Of a stretch of 64,000 nt of DNA, positions 49,501-62,036 are shown one piece after another; the stretch's first letter is position 1, and each line of letters begins with the position of its first letter. Below the pieces are notes generated by a model. The model was given only the letters and a program-made list of their open reading frames with translations. It was not told the DNA's origin and ran no database searches. Where the stretch lies: positions 310,001-374,000 of the forward strand of contig CAXKVV010000206.1 in the NCBI GenBank assembly GCA_964058805.1, read 5' to 3'. The DNA comes from Schoenoplectus triqueter. Its lineage: Eukaryota; Streptophyta; Magnoliopsida; Poales; Cyperaceae. The position numbers and the translations under genes were made by a program.

Positions 49501-52500
49501 CTAAAATAGCCGATCTTTATGAAAATGAAACTCAGTCAATTTTCGTTGGGGCGTCACTCTCTTAGCGACGCGCCATATTGGAAGTCGGATATGACGATAA
49601 GAGAACAAGGGTTGGGTCGTCACTGCCTTAGTGGCGCGTCATATTGAAACCCGAATATGATGACAAGTGAGCGAGGACCGGATCGTCATCACCTTAGTGA
49701 CGCACTGCATCGGCGCCCGAATGTAATGTCAAATGAACAAGGGTCTTCGCACTTGACTCGACGAATGCGAGGGACAAGGAAACTAGTCGGGGAAAGTAGG
49801 ATTCGTTTAGGTAATTGGAATGTAGGGTCCTTAACAAGTAAGATAAGAGAGTTAGTTGATACTGCGATTAGGAGACGCGTTAATATCTTATGTGTTTAGG
49901 AGACTAAATGAACGGGTCAGAAGGCTAAGGAGGTGGAGAATACGGGCTTCAAATTGTGGTACACAGAAAAAGAACGAAGTATAAATAATGTAGGCGTCTT
50001 AATTGAGAAGAGTCTTAAGAATGAAGTTGTCGTAATTAAGAGACAAGGGGACAGGATCATCATGATCAAATTGATTTTTGGAGATTTGGTGTTAAACGTC
50101 ATCAGTGCGTATGCCCCACAAGTAGGTTTGAGCGATGATGTCAAGAGACGATTCTGAGAAGACTTATAGGACATGGTTAGAGGAGTGCCTAACAGTGAAA
50201 AACTCTTCATTGGAAAAGATTTTAATGATCATATTGACACAGTTAGAAGGGGGTTTAAGAAATACATGGGGTTTTGGATATGACGAACAAAATCAAGAAG
50301 GAGAAGACATCTTGAACTTCGTTATAGCTTACGACCTCATGGTAGCGAACACCTTCTTTAGAAAGAAAAAATCGCATTTAATTACTTTCAATAGTAGCTA
50401 GCACTCGAGCCAGATCAATTTTGTCGTGACTAGAAGGGAGGAGAGACCAAACTGCATGGATTGTAAGGTTATACCTGACGAGTGTGTTGTCACACAACAC
50501 AAACTTTTGGTGGCTGATTTTTGTTTTTAGGTATGCGTTCGACGAGATAGAGGCATGAAAATAACGAGAACGAGGTGGTGGAAGCTCAAAAGGGACATTT
50601 CTCAGGTGTTTAAGAATAGAGTTATTGCAGAAGGATCGTGGAACGAGGTGATGATGCAGATAATATGTGGAAGGAGATGGCGACTCACATTCGGAAAGTG
50701 GTTATAGAGGTGTTTTGGAGTAATTAAAGAAAATAAATGTGAACCTAAAGACACTTGGTGATGGAATTATAATGTACAAAAAGCTATCAATGAGAAGAAA
50801 TAATGTTACAAACGTTTACATCACAACAGAAATGATGAAAACATACAGAAGTACAAAGAAGCTAGAAGAAACGCAAAAAAAGTTGTGAGCGAAACAAGCG
50901 GTCAAGTATACACGAAGCTGTATCGGAAATTAGATACGAAATAGGGCGAAAATGATGTCTACAAGATGGCTAAACTTCGAGAAAGGAAGACAAGAGACTT
51001 CAATCAAATTAAATGTATTAAGGATGAGGCTGATAGACTTTTGGTGAAGGATGAGGAGATTAAGAACAGATGGAAAGAATACTTCGACAACCTATTCAAC
51101 GACGAGAGTGAGAAAACCATGATCGAGTTGGACGACTCAATTGACACCAACAGGCGATTTGTTCGGAGAATTTAAGAGTCTGAGGTGAAAGAAGGTTTAA
51201 AAAAGATGAAAACATGTAAGACGTTAGGACCAGATGACATCCTGATTGAGGTATGAAGATATCTTGCAGATATAACAATAGAACTATTAAATATCATTTT
51301 TCGGTCCAATAAGATGTCTGATGAGTGGAGAAGAATTATATTAGTACCAATCTTCAAGAATAAAAAAAATATTCAAAATTGTCCTAATTACAGAGGAATT
51401 AAGCTCATGAGTCATACCATGAAACTTTGGGAGAGAGTGATCGAACACCGTTTAAGAAAACTGACAATTGTCTCTAAAAATCAGTTTGGTTTTATGCCTG
51501 GGAGGTCCACTATGGAGGCGATTTTCTTGATAAAACAACTTATGGAGAGACATCGGGAACAGAAGTACTTACATATGATATTTATTGATTTAGAGAAAGC
51601 GGATGATCAAATACCGAGAAATATCATGTGTAGAGGTGGCAATCGGGCGGGTCGGGTCGGGTTTGGGTCAGGCGGGTCGGGTTAGTTTGACTTTCTGGAA
51701 GAAATCGGGTCGGGTCAATTTACATGTTGTGTTTTTTCAGATCGTTAGTAGATTTCGATTGGATTGAAGGCCATTTGATCTCGGGTCGGGTCAGGTCAGG
51801 TCGGGTTCGGATCCGGGCGGGTCGGGCGGGTTTGTCGGGTCGGGTTGGGTTCTGCCACCTCTAATCATGTGGTGGGCACTCAAAAGGAAACTAGTCCCAA
51901 CAAAGTACGTTACCCTTATTAAGGATATGTACACAAATGTTGTGACTTGTGTCAGAGCATGTGACGGCGAATCTGATACATTTCCTATTAAGATAAGATT
52001 ACATCAAGGGTCAGCATTGAGTTCATATATTTTCACCTTAGTGATGGACGAGATCACAAAGGACATACAAGGAGATATTCCTTGGTATATGCTCTTTGTT
52101 GATGATGTGGTGCTGATTGACGAGAGTAGAATTGGAGTCAATCAGAAACTAAAATTGTGGAGACAAACTTTAAAATCGAAAGATTTTAAACTTAGTAGGA
52201 CCAAAACTGAATATATGAGGTGTCAGTTCAACGGGGAAAACTCAGATGACGGAGATGTTAGTTTGGATGGACGAGTAGTACCCATGAATGACACATTTCG
52301 ATATTTGGAATCGATGTTGCAGAGTGAAGAAGAGATCGATGATGATGTTAGTCATAGAATAAGAGCTAGATGGGTAAAATATAGACAAACATCTGATATT
52401 CTTTGTGACAAGAAGGTCCCAAACAAACTAAAAGGCAAGTTCTACAGGACGACGATTAGACCCGCGATGATGTATGGTGCAAAATGTTAGGCTACAAAAG

Positions 52501-53112
52501 GACCACGTCCAGAAGATGAGTATAGCTGAAATGCGGATATTGCGTTGGATATGTGGCCACACAAGGAAAGATCGAATCAGAAATTATAATATTAGGGACA
52601 AACTTGGGGTAGCACCAATTCAAGAGAAACTAGTTCAACATCGTTTACGATGGTTTGGTCATATCCAACGAAGTCCTCCTAAAGCACCAGTACGCAGCGA
52701 TATTCTAAGTCGTCTTGAAAATACAAGAAGAGGAAGAGGAAGAGGTCGACCGAGTCTAACATGGGAGGAAACAATAAAAAGAGATTTGAAGGAATGAAAT
52801 ATATCCAAAAAGCTTGCTTTGGATATGAGTGCTTAGAAGATGGTGATTCATGTACCTAAACCATGATTTAGGAGTTAGAATCTAATAATAGAGTTATAGA
52901 CTTCATGTTCTTAGATTTTTAGGATTTTAAGATTTAAAATTTAGAAATAGGTTTTAGAAATAGTATTTTAGGATTTAGAATTTAGAATTAGGTTTTAAAA
53001 TAGAATTTTATGATTTAGAAATAAGTTTTATAATAAAGGTTTATTGTATTATTATTATTGTTATTATTGTTATTACTATTAGCATATTATCATCATCATT
53101 ATCATTATCATT

Positions 53113-53149
<37 letters not shown>

Positions 53150-53187
53150 TTATTTTATTTTTTTTCATCATATTCATTATTATCACT

Positions 53188-53233
<46 letters not shown>

Positions 53234-53277
53234 TTATTTATTTTCTTTTTTTCCATCATATTCATGATATCTTCATT

Positions 53278-53323
<46 letters not shown>

Positions 53324-56300
53324 TTATTTATTTTTTTTTTTCATCATATTCATTATTATCACTGATATCTGAGATCTTTGATCTTTATGCTTTCCGATTA
53401 GATTTCATTGCTAGCCTACCTCAATTTATTTCGGATTAAAGGCTTTGTTTTTGTTGTGTTGTTGATGTTTTTCTGTTTGTATAACATGCGATTGCAGACC
53501 CTTCCACAAGCACGGAATTACCACTCATGAGAAAACCCAGTTGCAAGATGCTCGTAGAATACCTGCCAGTTCCGTAATAGCAGAAACAAGCAGGAACTGG
53601 TGACTTGCCCAATAAAAATTATGAGCGGAAACTACAAAAAAGAGGAAACAAATAGACAATACATATAGTACCTGGTGACTTGCCCAATAAATCCGCCAAA
53701 GCTGACTAGCATTACCCTTCTCAATACCAAAATATGTAGAAGCTGATATCAGTTCAAGTCGTAACTCAGTCCAAAACTCAGCAGCCTTTCTATACATTTC
53801 CTGAATTGAAAATCCGTGTTGCACACAGCTTCAAGCTATATGGAAAACCAAATCCAAATTGTATATAAAGAACAAAGGCTTTTAGAAATTACCATCATTC
53901 TTTCATTTAGAAGCGCCTCTACAACTTCAAACTCTGCTCCCTTGTAACTAAGCGTGCGGCATAAGTACATCCCCCTGGATATAAAAAGAGAAGCTGGTAA
54001 GTCGGTCTTTAAATGTAATTTACTGATCTAAACCACAAGTGCAACCTCAAGAAAAGAAAGATAGGAAAGCATCTAATTATTGCTCATTTTTCCAAGTTAA
54101 AAAAATAAAGTTTAACCTAGCTTTCATCTCCATTGCAACAAGCTCCAGAGCACCAACACCACCTTTTTCTAGAGCAGCTGAAAATATTAATGAAATTAAC
54201 AACACATTATAACAAAAAAGCATAATAAATTGTGGGTCAGTTGGAAAAAAAAGCCAATGCGCCATTCTAGTATCAGACCTATTGGTTCCTGGTTTACCAC
54301 CAGAAAAGTCGAACCACTGTAAAAAATATTCAATGAGCTTACGCTCACACCTGCACTACCAAGGATTAACTTAGCTAATGCTATAAATTCTGCAACTGAA
54401 CCTCTCTAGAGACCGCACTGGGTCTAAAATCACTCATGAGACCAGTGAAAAGAAAACAATATGAAACGGAAGGACATTTTCTTATGTCCTGCAGACATGG
54501 ACCCTACAAAATGTCAAAAATTATGTTTTCCTTGACAATAGTCTGTCAAAAAGAAAAGGAAGAGAACTAACCAAGAAATTCTTGAAATTTCTCGAAGGAA
54601 GAGCCAGCACCCCAAAGTCCAAGCCGTACCATGTAAGCCATATTGCGGGGCTCTGAAGCTCCAGTTGCAGAGCAATAGACTACCCTTGCATCAGGCAGCT
54701 TTTCTTGAAGCTCAAGAACCGCATTACCAGTGCGAGTCGGTTGTGCTCCAGATTCAGGTATCAGATTTTTGGCCTTATGACACTGCATACATGTTAATAC
54801 ACCATGGGACACCAGTTATAACTTGAAAATTAACTGATGGGGAACAACAGCCCACTTTATGATACTTCGCAAGTTAATCAATTTTCTATTTATGATTACT
54901 ATATTCTTCATACTGTTTTCAGAGGTAGGACACCTTAATCACAGGCAAACAACTTTTCGATGCATACAAATTAGAAACAAACTGTTACTATAATTCCACA
55001 AACTTAAGCTGGCATTTTGGTAGTAGCCTAGCCAGGTCCGTCATGTTATTTCCAACTTTTTGTTGACGAAAAATATCCACTATGAGGTAAAATATGGTAG
55101 CTCGGCTCCATTTTTTTGTTGCCAGTCCATTAACGAACTGACTCAGTGACAAAATCCAAAGTAAACTTGGTTAGACGAACGCGAGACAACTTCAAGAACA
55201 AACACAAAAGATGCATTAAAATATTAAAATACCTCATCGAAAACTATAAGGCCATCAAATTTAGGACCACACCACTGCACCAATTGCTGGAGGCGAGACC
55301 GGCCTTTTTCTGATGATGCGATCAAACTACTATACGTGACAAAAACAACACCAGATTTGACGCCGATAGCCTTTGAATCCAACTTAGCATATGGTAGTTT
55401 ATTCAATGGATGAACTGCAAAACAGGATTATTAGTTTATTCAAATTATTTTCATTACATTCTCTTTTTATCTTGCAATGGAAACTATCACTCTCAGATAA
55501 GTTAGTATGCTGCAGAGTACCGATTGCAGTAACTGGTGGGGGGTGCTGATAAATTTAACTTACCATAGACAGCACCAAATCCTCTACTCTAATTTTGTGT
55601 ATATTGCGTGCAATTTACAACAAAGATCATTTCAAGGAAGTCGAAAGGAAAAGAATGGTACAAGAGGATCACAAAGAGGCCCACAAAATGATCAAACCAG
55701 TACCACCATACCAGAGCAAATTCAGTTACTTCTACTAACCAACTCAGTGGAATTAAAAATTTAACAACCATTGGGAGTACCTTCAACACATTTTGCACCA
55801 ACATCATCTAGATCTCTGCGCGCGTCATACTTCAAATCTGAACCAATTGAAATCCATCTGCAACGAAATACAGTCAATAGCTCCAGCATGAAACCATAAC
55901 TAAAAACAACAGAACTAAAGGTTTCAAATAAAATAATAACAAATAATTACAGAGCTCTATGCCTCCCAAGTTGCCAGTTCTCCCAAATTAAGCCAGCAAC
56001 TGTACGGCCTTTACCGACACCAGCCCCATCACCAATAAAGAAACCAGCTCTATGACCATTCGGCAGATGTTGCAGGTGTCTCTGAAATAAATAAGATGGT
56101 GGTTCAACCGACGAAATGAACCACAAAAATAAAAAGAGAATTTCGCACAAGGGTTGGTACCATACAAGTACATGTTACTACCATGATTTCAAATCAATGA
56201 GTGGCATTAAGTTACACTGCATGGTAAAATCATGGTTCATCGTTAATTAAATTGATAAAAGATAAAAAAATGGAATTACTTACCTGACTTGCATAGATTA

Positions 56301-59300
56301 TTGTTTCAATCTGTAAACATGACAAAGCATTGGTCCTCTCCAACTCTTCGATTATTGAAATATCATAAGTCGGTTCAGGTGGTTGCACAGCTGAAAGGCA
56401 GGAAGTCTCCACAATTGGATCTGGATGTGGTTCACCTAGGTTTATCCTTGGCGGCCTCTACAATTCCAAACTACAATTTAAGTTATCAAATTAGATGAGA
56501 AAAAAGCAGACATAGAAAACATTACTCACATAATCAGTAAAGGTCTCTCCAACGGGACCACCTTCATCTTCATCACGCTCTACATCAATTGCGACCTACA
56601 CCAATGAAAGGAAGATAGTGAAAAGACAAAACACTGAGCACTCTCAATTTAGAAAACAAAAGAAAAACGAGAAATGTTTTATACAAAATGTATATAAAGT
56701 ATATTTTCTAAGTGAAATGAAGATACAATTTTCAAAGTAAAGTGAGTAATATTCCATGCCGCAGTCATAATTAGCGATATTAAAAGAACTAATCAATTAG
56801 GCAGAATGATCTCTAATAATGTGATCAGAATAAATCTTAAGTGGCAGTGATGAGGAATGCTGAACCAGTGTTACATAATGTGATTATTAATTAAACCTTC
56901 ATCTAAGCTCAAGAATGGCATTCTAACAAAAGCACTAAATACTCTCACTGACAGATATGGAATAAATGGAAACACTCAATGACTACAGAAGTTGTTTACA
57001 GACGTATTGTTGGTCCTATCTTGGTTTTTGGAAAAATTAAAATGTACTAAGCCCTAAAAACAAGGATCCAGGCGTTCAGCTCTGGCAGTAAATAGAAATT
57101 TATCAGCTCAATTAAAGAACCAAATAAGGACAATTATTTTATTTAGGTAATCCAAATGTTACAAAATCAAAATTGAGTTACTGGAATGCACAAAACTTAG
57201 GTCATAAAGATGTCACGTGATCTTAAAAAAATGCATAATAGTTGACGTGATTACTAGTGAAAAACTCCCCGAATCGTTGCGACTTATAAGTAGTTTTAGT
57301 GTTTTACCATGGAGCGCAGCTTCTTCGTTACAAACAGCGACAGAACCAGTCATTACAGCCCAACAAGCATTATTTGTTTATTCAACAAAGAACTAGGGGT
57401 CTAGAGTTTCATGTAAAAGAACAGAACAAAAAAACTTTGTTTACCTAACTCCTGTAATTAATAGTGGCAAGTAATATTTCTTATTACCTGATTTATAATA
57501 TAACAGACCAAACAACATGTCCAATTATATTTGTTTTTACCTAATAGTCTTAATCCTTATATTCAACAATATAGATGGGCCCCGATTCTACCGATTTGCA
57601 ATAAGTGCTTAATTAATGGGTCTCCCGTTTCTCAAAATATTATTGTGTTTATCCTCATCTCATTTATGCCTCTTAATTCATAGGCAAGTCGACTGCACGT
57701 TTACACCCATTTTTGGGAAAGATAGCTTCAATAAGCAAAGCCCTAGTCACTCATATCACATTAAAATGGACCAACCCAAATACACTCTCTAAACATCTAT
57801 TTGGTTCACAAAAGAACGCACAACATAACAACACAATCAATATGGCAAGTGAAAAATCACCAACCATATCATAATAATTCCATAGCATCATATGAATGGA
57901 ATCTGAAACCTGAATAGGAATCAGAACAAATATTTCTGTCTATGTTCTAGTTCCATTCATTGGCTCATTTCCCCTAAAATCAAGAATCAGATTACAACAG
58001 CTTGGAATTGTCAAATCCTTCTCCAGTTTAAACTGAACAAATTTCCTCTTTATTACAGAACAATTTGAGAGATTTTCACCTCACTATCTCATTCCTCAGA
58101 CTAAATGATTCTTCATGTGATCAAATATTGGATCAAATACCGAGGGCATACTTCTAGTCTAACTAACTAATAAGTATCACAGCCATAGATCACAAGTTGA
58201 ACACACAACACCAATAAAGAATCAGAAGATTGAGACTTTCAGGTTGACACAAAAAATAAATTAATTAATTAAGAGAGGAATCCAGCTAAAAGTTTTAGAT
58301 TTAGACAGCATAGGGAAAGAAAGCACAAAGAACTTCCAAAAGCAAAACTCAAATTGTCATACTTCATCGTGATCTGGAAATAAAATCAGAATCTGGAAAG
58401 ACATGTTCCTGGAACAACAATTTAACTGAAAACGTAAGGCCAAATTCCATATTAAGAAAATGTCTCTTGACTCACTAATTGGCACCTAATGAGTTGCTCA
58501 ATCAAGCAAGCTTAGTTTTGGAAAGAGATTGGCAAATAAAAAGGACCTCATGTAGAATATCTTTGGAGAGAAGCAGATTCAACTGAATTCAATGAGTTTT
58601 TGCCCATAGTTTTCCTCAAAGTAACTAATTGAATGAGCCAAACCTAAATTGGAGCTGAAGGAAACTAACTGATGGGTGATGGCCCTATCTACCATAGAGA
58701 CGAGAGAAGTAAAAAGATGAAGACGCGAGGGGACAAGATACAAGTGCTTCCCCAGTAGTGAACAACTAATTTTAGTGCATCATAGTACCTTTCTCTAGCC
58801 AATCATAACCTGAATTCATAGAACATTCAAAACTTACAAGAATCATGTCAAGCATTGCATAACAGAACAAACCGATAAAGTCTTAAATTAAGTATGAAAG
58901 GACTCTTTCCACTGAGTATTTAAATCTGAAGCAAACTTATTATTAGCAGCTAGAAAATGCTTAATACCAGCACCAAATCAATTGTATTTTAGATTCAAAA
59001 CTGATCTGGACTAAAATTGATCCATTCAACTCACTTTCTCCTACGGACGGATCAACTGTATTTATTTTGAGTGAACTCAGCTTTCTTCATTGTCAGAACC
59101 TACCTCGTTGATTTCTTCAGGCTCCGTACGAGGGACCTTTGGCAAAGACAGTGGGATACCAACGGATTTCCTTGGAGCTGGAAGAATAGGTGGCGGAGGC
59201 AATTGAAGGCCCTCCGTCGATAAGTCGCTGTCGCACTGGGGACATTTGAAGCGAGTCAAGCCGTACGGCACGTTGAGAATCGCCTTGCAACTGGCGCATG

Positions 59301-59544
59301 GGAGTTGCAGCTTGCTGGGGTCGATGCCTAGAGGGCGCGGCTTTTCGCGGCTTTCCCCAGGCAAAAGACCGAGTAACGGAAGCAGATCCGGTGGGAGGCG
59401 CTGTGCCAGCTGGCACTTGGGACAGATGAACCGGGACATGCCCGGGCCCACCACGAGAATAGCAAAACACTCGGCACAGCGCACGTTGACGCATCCAGGA
59501 GGAGGTTTTGCCGGGCGCGGCGAAGTGGGAGGGGAGTCGGACAT
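40529..59544 (-). CDS. FGT1: FORGETTER1 / strawberry-notch (SBNO) helicase-like transcriptional regulator
   Basis: Thirty exons join in frame to 1,264 aa: 59544-59104, 56595-56530, 56457-56284, 56081-55951, 55857-55781, 55414-55233, 54782-54572, 54177-54117, 53974-53893, 53800-53672, 48563-48420, 47825-47726, 47430-47293, 47122-47049, 46056-45884, 45630-45537, 45440-45343, 45256-45121, 44844-44738, 44638-44540, 43972-43885, 43290-43170, 42688-42580, 42470-42347, 42086-42009, 41873-41755, 41506-41453, 41242-41140, 40985-40857, 40681-40529. Domains in order: two LSD1-like CxxC..CxxC zinc fingers (C23-C44, C83-C104), a DExD helicase core with Walker [12 protein letters not shown] (244-254), DECH (356-359) and SAT (395-397), a PHD-type finger (about 660-708), and helicase motif [12 protein letters not shown] (857-866). 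The Arabidopsis orthologue is nuclear and works with remodellers to keep heat-memory genes open. All core motifs are intact. Intron 10 (5.1 kb) is full of transposons; intron 1 is 2.5 kb. Confidence 0.93.
46145..46300. repeat. Paired homopolymer tracts in FGT1 intron 14
   Basis: A C-run then an A-run (about 46,160-46,193) is followed 80 bp later by a G-run of about 18 (46,277-46,294). The C- and G-runs are in inverted relation and could pair. Exact lengths are unreliable in homopolymers. Confidence 0.75.
46320..46945. mobile_element. Possible non-autonomous DNA transposon in FGT1 intron 14
   Basis: GTATCGTGTATCATA-like phrases at 46,348-46,405 and CGTATCGTATCATACGATTC / CGTATCGTGAATCG phrases at 46,845-46,920 form subterminal clusters in roughly inverted arrangement. 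ATGATTTT and CTGATTTT lie near the two ends. I could not fix termini or an exact target duplication. Confidence 0.4.
48900..49263. mobile_element. TA-flanked foldback MITE, copy 2 (FGT1 intron 10)
   Basis: The arms are imperfect inverted repeats. CACAGAGGCGCTG..TTTTGCGCTCTATT pairs with AATAGAGCGCAAAGCACAAG, and AAGTCAGAAATG pairs with CATTTCTGACTT. The element lies between (TA)n on the left (about 48,876-48,900) and (AT)n on the right (49,263-49,273). It shares an order of motifs with copy 1: ATGGTGCTT, CGATC(T/C)AAACCGTT, ATCTTCATAT, then a T-rich run. The arms are more diverged, so this copy is older. Confidence 0.8.
49544..49743. repeat. Three tandem 66-bp repeats in the RTE 5' region
   Basis: Each unit has the form GG(T/A).GGTCGTCAC, CTTAGTG(G/A)CGC, CATATTG..CCGAATATGATG. 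The units diverge by about a quarter of positions by eye. Confidence 0.75.
49657..52797 (+). pseudogene. Broken endonuclease/reverse transcriptase ORF of the RTE element
   Basis: Open pieces at 49657-49899, 49933-50157, 50135-50401, 50966-51175, 51314-51630, 51864-52490 and 52474-52797 follow the endonuclease-RT order of an RTE polyprotein. In-frame stops (for example after NILCV and after RRFVRRI) and frame changes break it. The RT reads through the hAT insertion site once the 233-bp insert and one target copy are ignored (..IPRNIM then WWALKRK..), so RT coding there was intact when the hAT landed. No product is expected. Confidence 0.8.
51631..51863. mobile_element. 233-bp hAT MITE inserted in the RTE, with 8-bp target duplication
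   Basis: ATCATGTG flanks both sides exactly (51,623-51,630 and 51,864-51,871). The termini are inverted: TAGAGGTGGCA at the left, TGCCACCTCTA at the right. The interior is rich in GGTCGGGTCGGGT / CGGGCGGGTC motifs. TAGAGGTGGCA-type ends with 8-bp duplications are usual for plant hAT MITEs. It has no coding capacity. Confidence 0.9.
53100..53350. repeat. Three ATT-microsatellite units at the RTE 3' end
   Basis: The block TTTTTCATCATATTCATTAT or a close variant, then CTTTTATTTATT and (ATT)n, recurs three times at about 80-90 bp spacing before the unique 3' tail. Confidence 0.75.
53597..53691. repeat. 20-bp direct repeat copying the end of FGT1 exon 10
   Basis: CTGGTGACTTGCCCAATAAA occurs at 53,672-53,691 (the coding end of exon 10, WASHQ, on the minus strand) and again at 53,597-53,616 inside intron 10, 75 bp downstream of the exon end. 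The real copy is followed by GT on the gene strand. The duplicate is followed by TT, so it is not a donor. Confidence 0.85.
56596..59103 (-). other. Intron 1 of the FORGETTER1-type gene
   Basis: The 2.5-kb first intron starts GAG|GTAGGTT and ends GGTGTAG. No transposon motif or embedded gene was recognised. Large first introns in plants can carry regulatory sequence, but nothing in it identifies such a site. Confidence 0.7.
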
Positions 59545-62030
59545 CGTCGGCTCGCAAATTCGAATTTTGGTGGGAGTCTTCTCTCGCTCCGATTTTCGGA
59601 ATTTGATCGAATTGGAGGGAACGAGGGAGGAAAAGGGAGGGGTCTATGGGGGATTGAGACTGGAACGAGTGTTTTTTGTCTTGGAATTTTTGAATTTTGG
59701 TAGTGAGTCCGATGTACTGCGTTAAATGTTGGGATGGCGGAGAGGAATTTTTGTACGTAACCCTAAAAAAATAAAGTTTTATAAATGTATCTCTTTTAAA
59801 AATGTATAACAAAACTATTAACTTTTTCCCACATCCATGTTTAAGACTGAAAAATATCTATAACAAAATATGCTCAGATTTTTAAATTTTATATCAAAAT
59901 GTATTTAATTTTTGAGCATTTAGAAATATTTTCACAGACCAAATGACGTTCAGACATAGCATTTAGATATTATTAACACTTAGAAAATTTTCAAATTTTA
60001 ATCTATAAACATTGTTTTTAGTTGTAACTGTAGTCATGTGAACGCAAGAAAGAAAAATATAATTTTATCAAACGTTACAAACAAAAAGATATATTTATAA
60101 AACTTATTTTTCTTAGGGTTGAATAAAAAAATCATGCGGAGAGTGCCTTCTTACTGTAGGCCCGTTTGTAACTGCCTCACATTTTTCGAGATAAAATTAA
60201 TTTTATATTGTTTTCAATCATTAATTCAAACACACTGTTTTTTTTTTTACTAATCCTTCCACGATACAAACACTTTAAAGTTTTACTCGTTGATATGTAT
60301 TCTTTTTAAATGAGAATTTAAAAGTGACGGCCCCGTTTTGTTGTATGCGTTCGTATTTGTGTACTCTAAAAGTATGTTTCTACTTTCTTCGAAAATGTAT
60401 ACACTTGATAAATAAAAGCATTTATAAATTTCTTTACCACGAAAAAAAGTTTTTAAGTTGTATCTTTACTTGAACAAGGCAAGATCAATCAAAGTGAAAA
60501 TATATTGTGATAAAAATATAGAACATACGATGCAATTTAATTTATTAATTTGCCATTAATTATCTAATATTTGTAACTATGACTAAATAACTTGCACAAC
60601 TGACAACACTTCAGGATTCATATATAATCGTTTAATCCATATTAGATAACAATGAATGATATTTTTTGTATTTAATGATTTTACGTCGATGTGATACAGT
60701 AGTATATTTTGTTTACTAAATAATATGATTATTATCTTAATTGTTAATTATGTGTTTCATTTGTTATCACCCAGGACTCGGCTTAAATGGATGATTATAG
60801 GATCAGCCGGTAGGATGATTATATAATTAAAATTATGTTAATAAGTAGTGAATAAGGATATGATAAAAAAAATACGCCTAATTCTCAATGATTATATGTT
60901 TAGTCTTAACACTTCTAACGTTGTTCCACGTTGGAGAGAATTAATAGCAACGCATTTGCTTAGTCACGCCGCATTATTACGTTGAATTTGAATCAGAAGA
61001 AGTGAAAAAACGAGGGAAGTATAAAAGTTTTACTGTTAAGTTTATGATTTAGGTTTCCAAAGCGGTAAATTACTAATTAAATCAACACTCAGATTTACTA
61101 ATAAATTGTTGCCTTTTTGGTAATTCTCAGTATGTCTGAGTGTATCTTTCGGAAAATATTGACAGCAGGATGCATGCATCTATAACGCGTAGAAAAAAAA
61201 ATACATTGTATTTCATATATAACGCGCAGTCACTGTGTGTTGAAGGATTTCCATTTTTACTTTTTTATATATATTTGGTTAGTGTGTGCTTTTATTTATT
61301 TTGTAATTTTATGGACTACTGTTTAATAATCATTTTTTTCATACAATTTATGAATTATTTGTGTTATATTTTAATTTCGAGACGTTTAAATTTGGAATAG
61401 CCCGATTTATGAAAAATTACACCAAATCTAAACGTATATAAATACAATATATACATCACTACAACATTGAATTTTTAGCTTTTTTCAATGACTATAATAT
61501 CTCTAATTGAATGTGAATCAATATTTTAAAAAACTAACGGTTCAGATTCAGATCAACGTTATTTTTCTCTCCATTTTTTTATATTTTTATTACACATTAA
61601 TAGGAGGTCTAAAAAAATTGTCTATCAAATAAATTGATGATCCACTATTATTAAGTTTTTTGTAAAAAAATAAAACTATCCAATATACTATTTTTGATTC
61701 ATTTATATTATTTATTAATGAAAAAAATATTTTTGTTTTTATTATTTTTGTTTTATTTTTATTATTTTTGTATGTGGCATTAAGTTCTGAAGTTGTTCTT
61801 TTTACTTTAAAACTATATCAATTTTGTAACTCTTATAATACAACTTCAAAAATTATATTATGTTCATAAATTTATGATATCATATTTCTTTATTTTGAAA
61901 ATAAATTAAAATTGATATAAGAAATAGAAAAACATTCCGTTGTAATGCATTGGTACACTGTTAGTATAATAAATGATTGTATCTCACTAAAGACTATTTT
62001 ATTTGATGTAGAATTTTTCAAAACAAAAAG
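59545..62030. other. Upstream region of the FORGETTER1-type gene; AT-rich, no other gene
   Basis: 59,545-59,760 is relatively GC-rich and should hold the 5' UTR and core promoter. Further out the sequence is AT-rich with no supported exon. The open frames overlapping the first exon are shadows of it. Confidence 0.5.
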
Positions 62031-62036
62031 TTAAAG

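Larger units (their letters stand above)
49400..53475 (+). mobile_element. RTE-type non-LTR retrotransposon, near full length but degraded, in FGT1 intron 10
   Basis: It is antisense to the host gene. In order: a 5' region with three 66-bp repeats (49,544-49,743); an endonuclease-like domain (about 49,760-50,400, [19 protein letters not shown]); an RT domain (about 50,960-52,490, with [29 protein letters not shown] and the catalytic-box region [14 protein letters not shown]); a C-terminal [18 protein letters not shown] block with [13 protein letters not shown] (52,620-52,780); then three ATT-rich 3' repeats and a GATTAAAGGCTTTG..TTG tail. Frameshifts and stops run throughout. The domain order and 3' tail match plant RTE elements. 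Exact ends and target duplication were not fixed. Confidence 0.85.

Noticed and set aside
53058..53267. Open frame of Leu/Tyr/His repeats
   Set aside because: It is a translation of the ATT microsatellite at the RTE 3' end.
53100..53350. Regular repeats that might suggest a CRISPR-like array
   Set aside because: They are ATT microsatellites within a retrotransposon tail of a plant genome, with no unique spacers.
59117..59812. 231-codon and 159-codon frames overlapping FGT1 exon 1
   Set aside because: The zinc-finger frame at 59,544 is clearly the coding one. These are shadows in a GC-rich exon.
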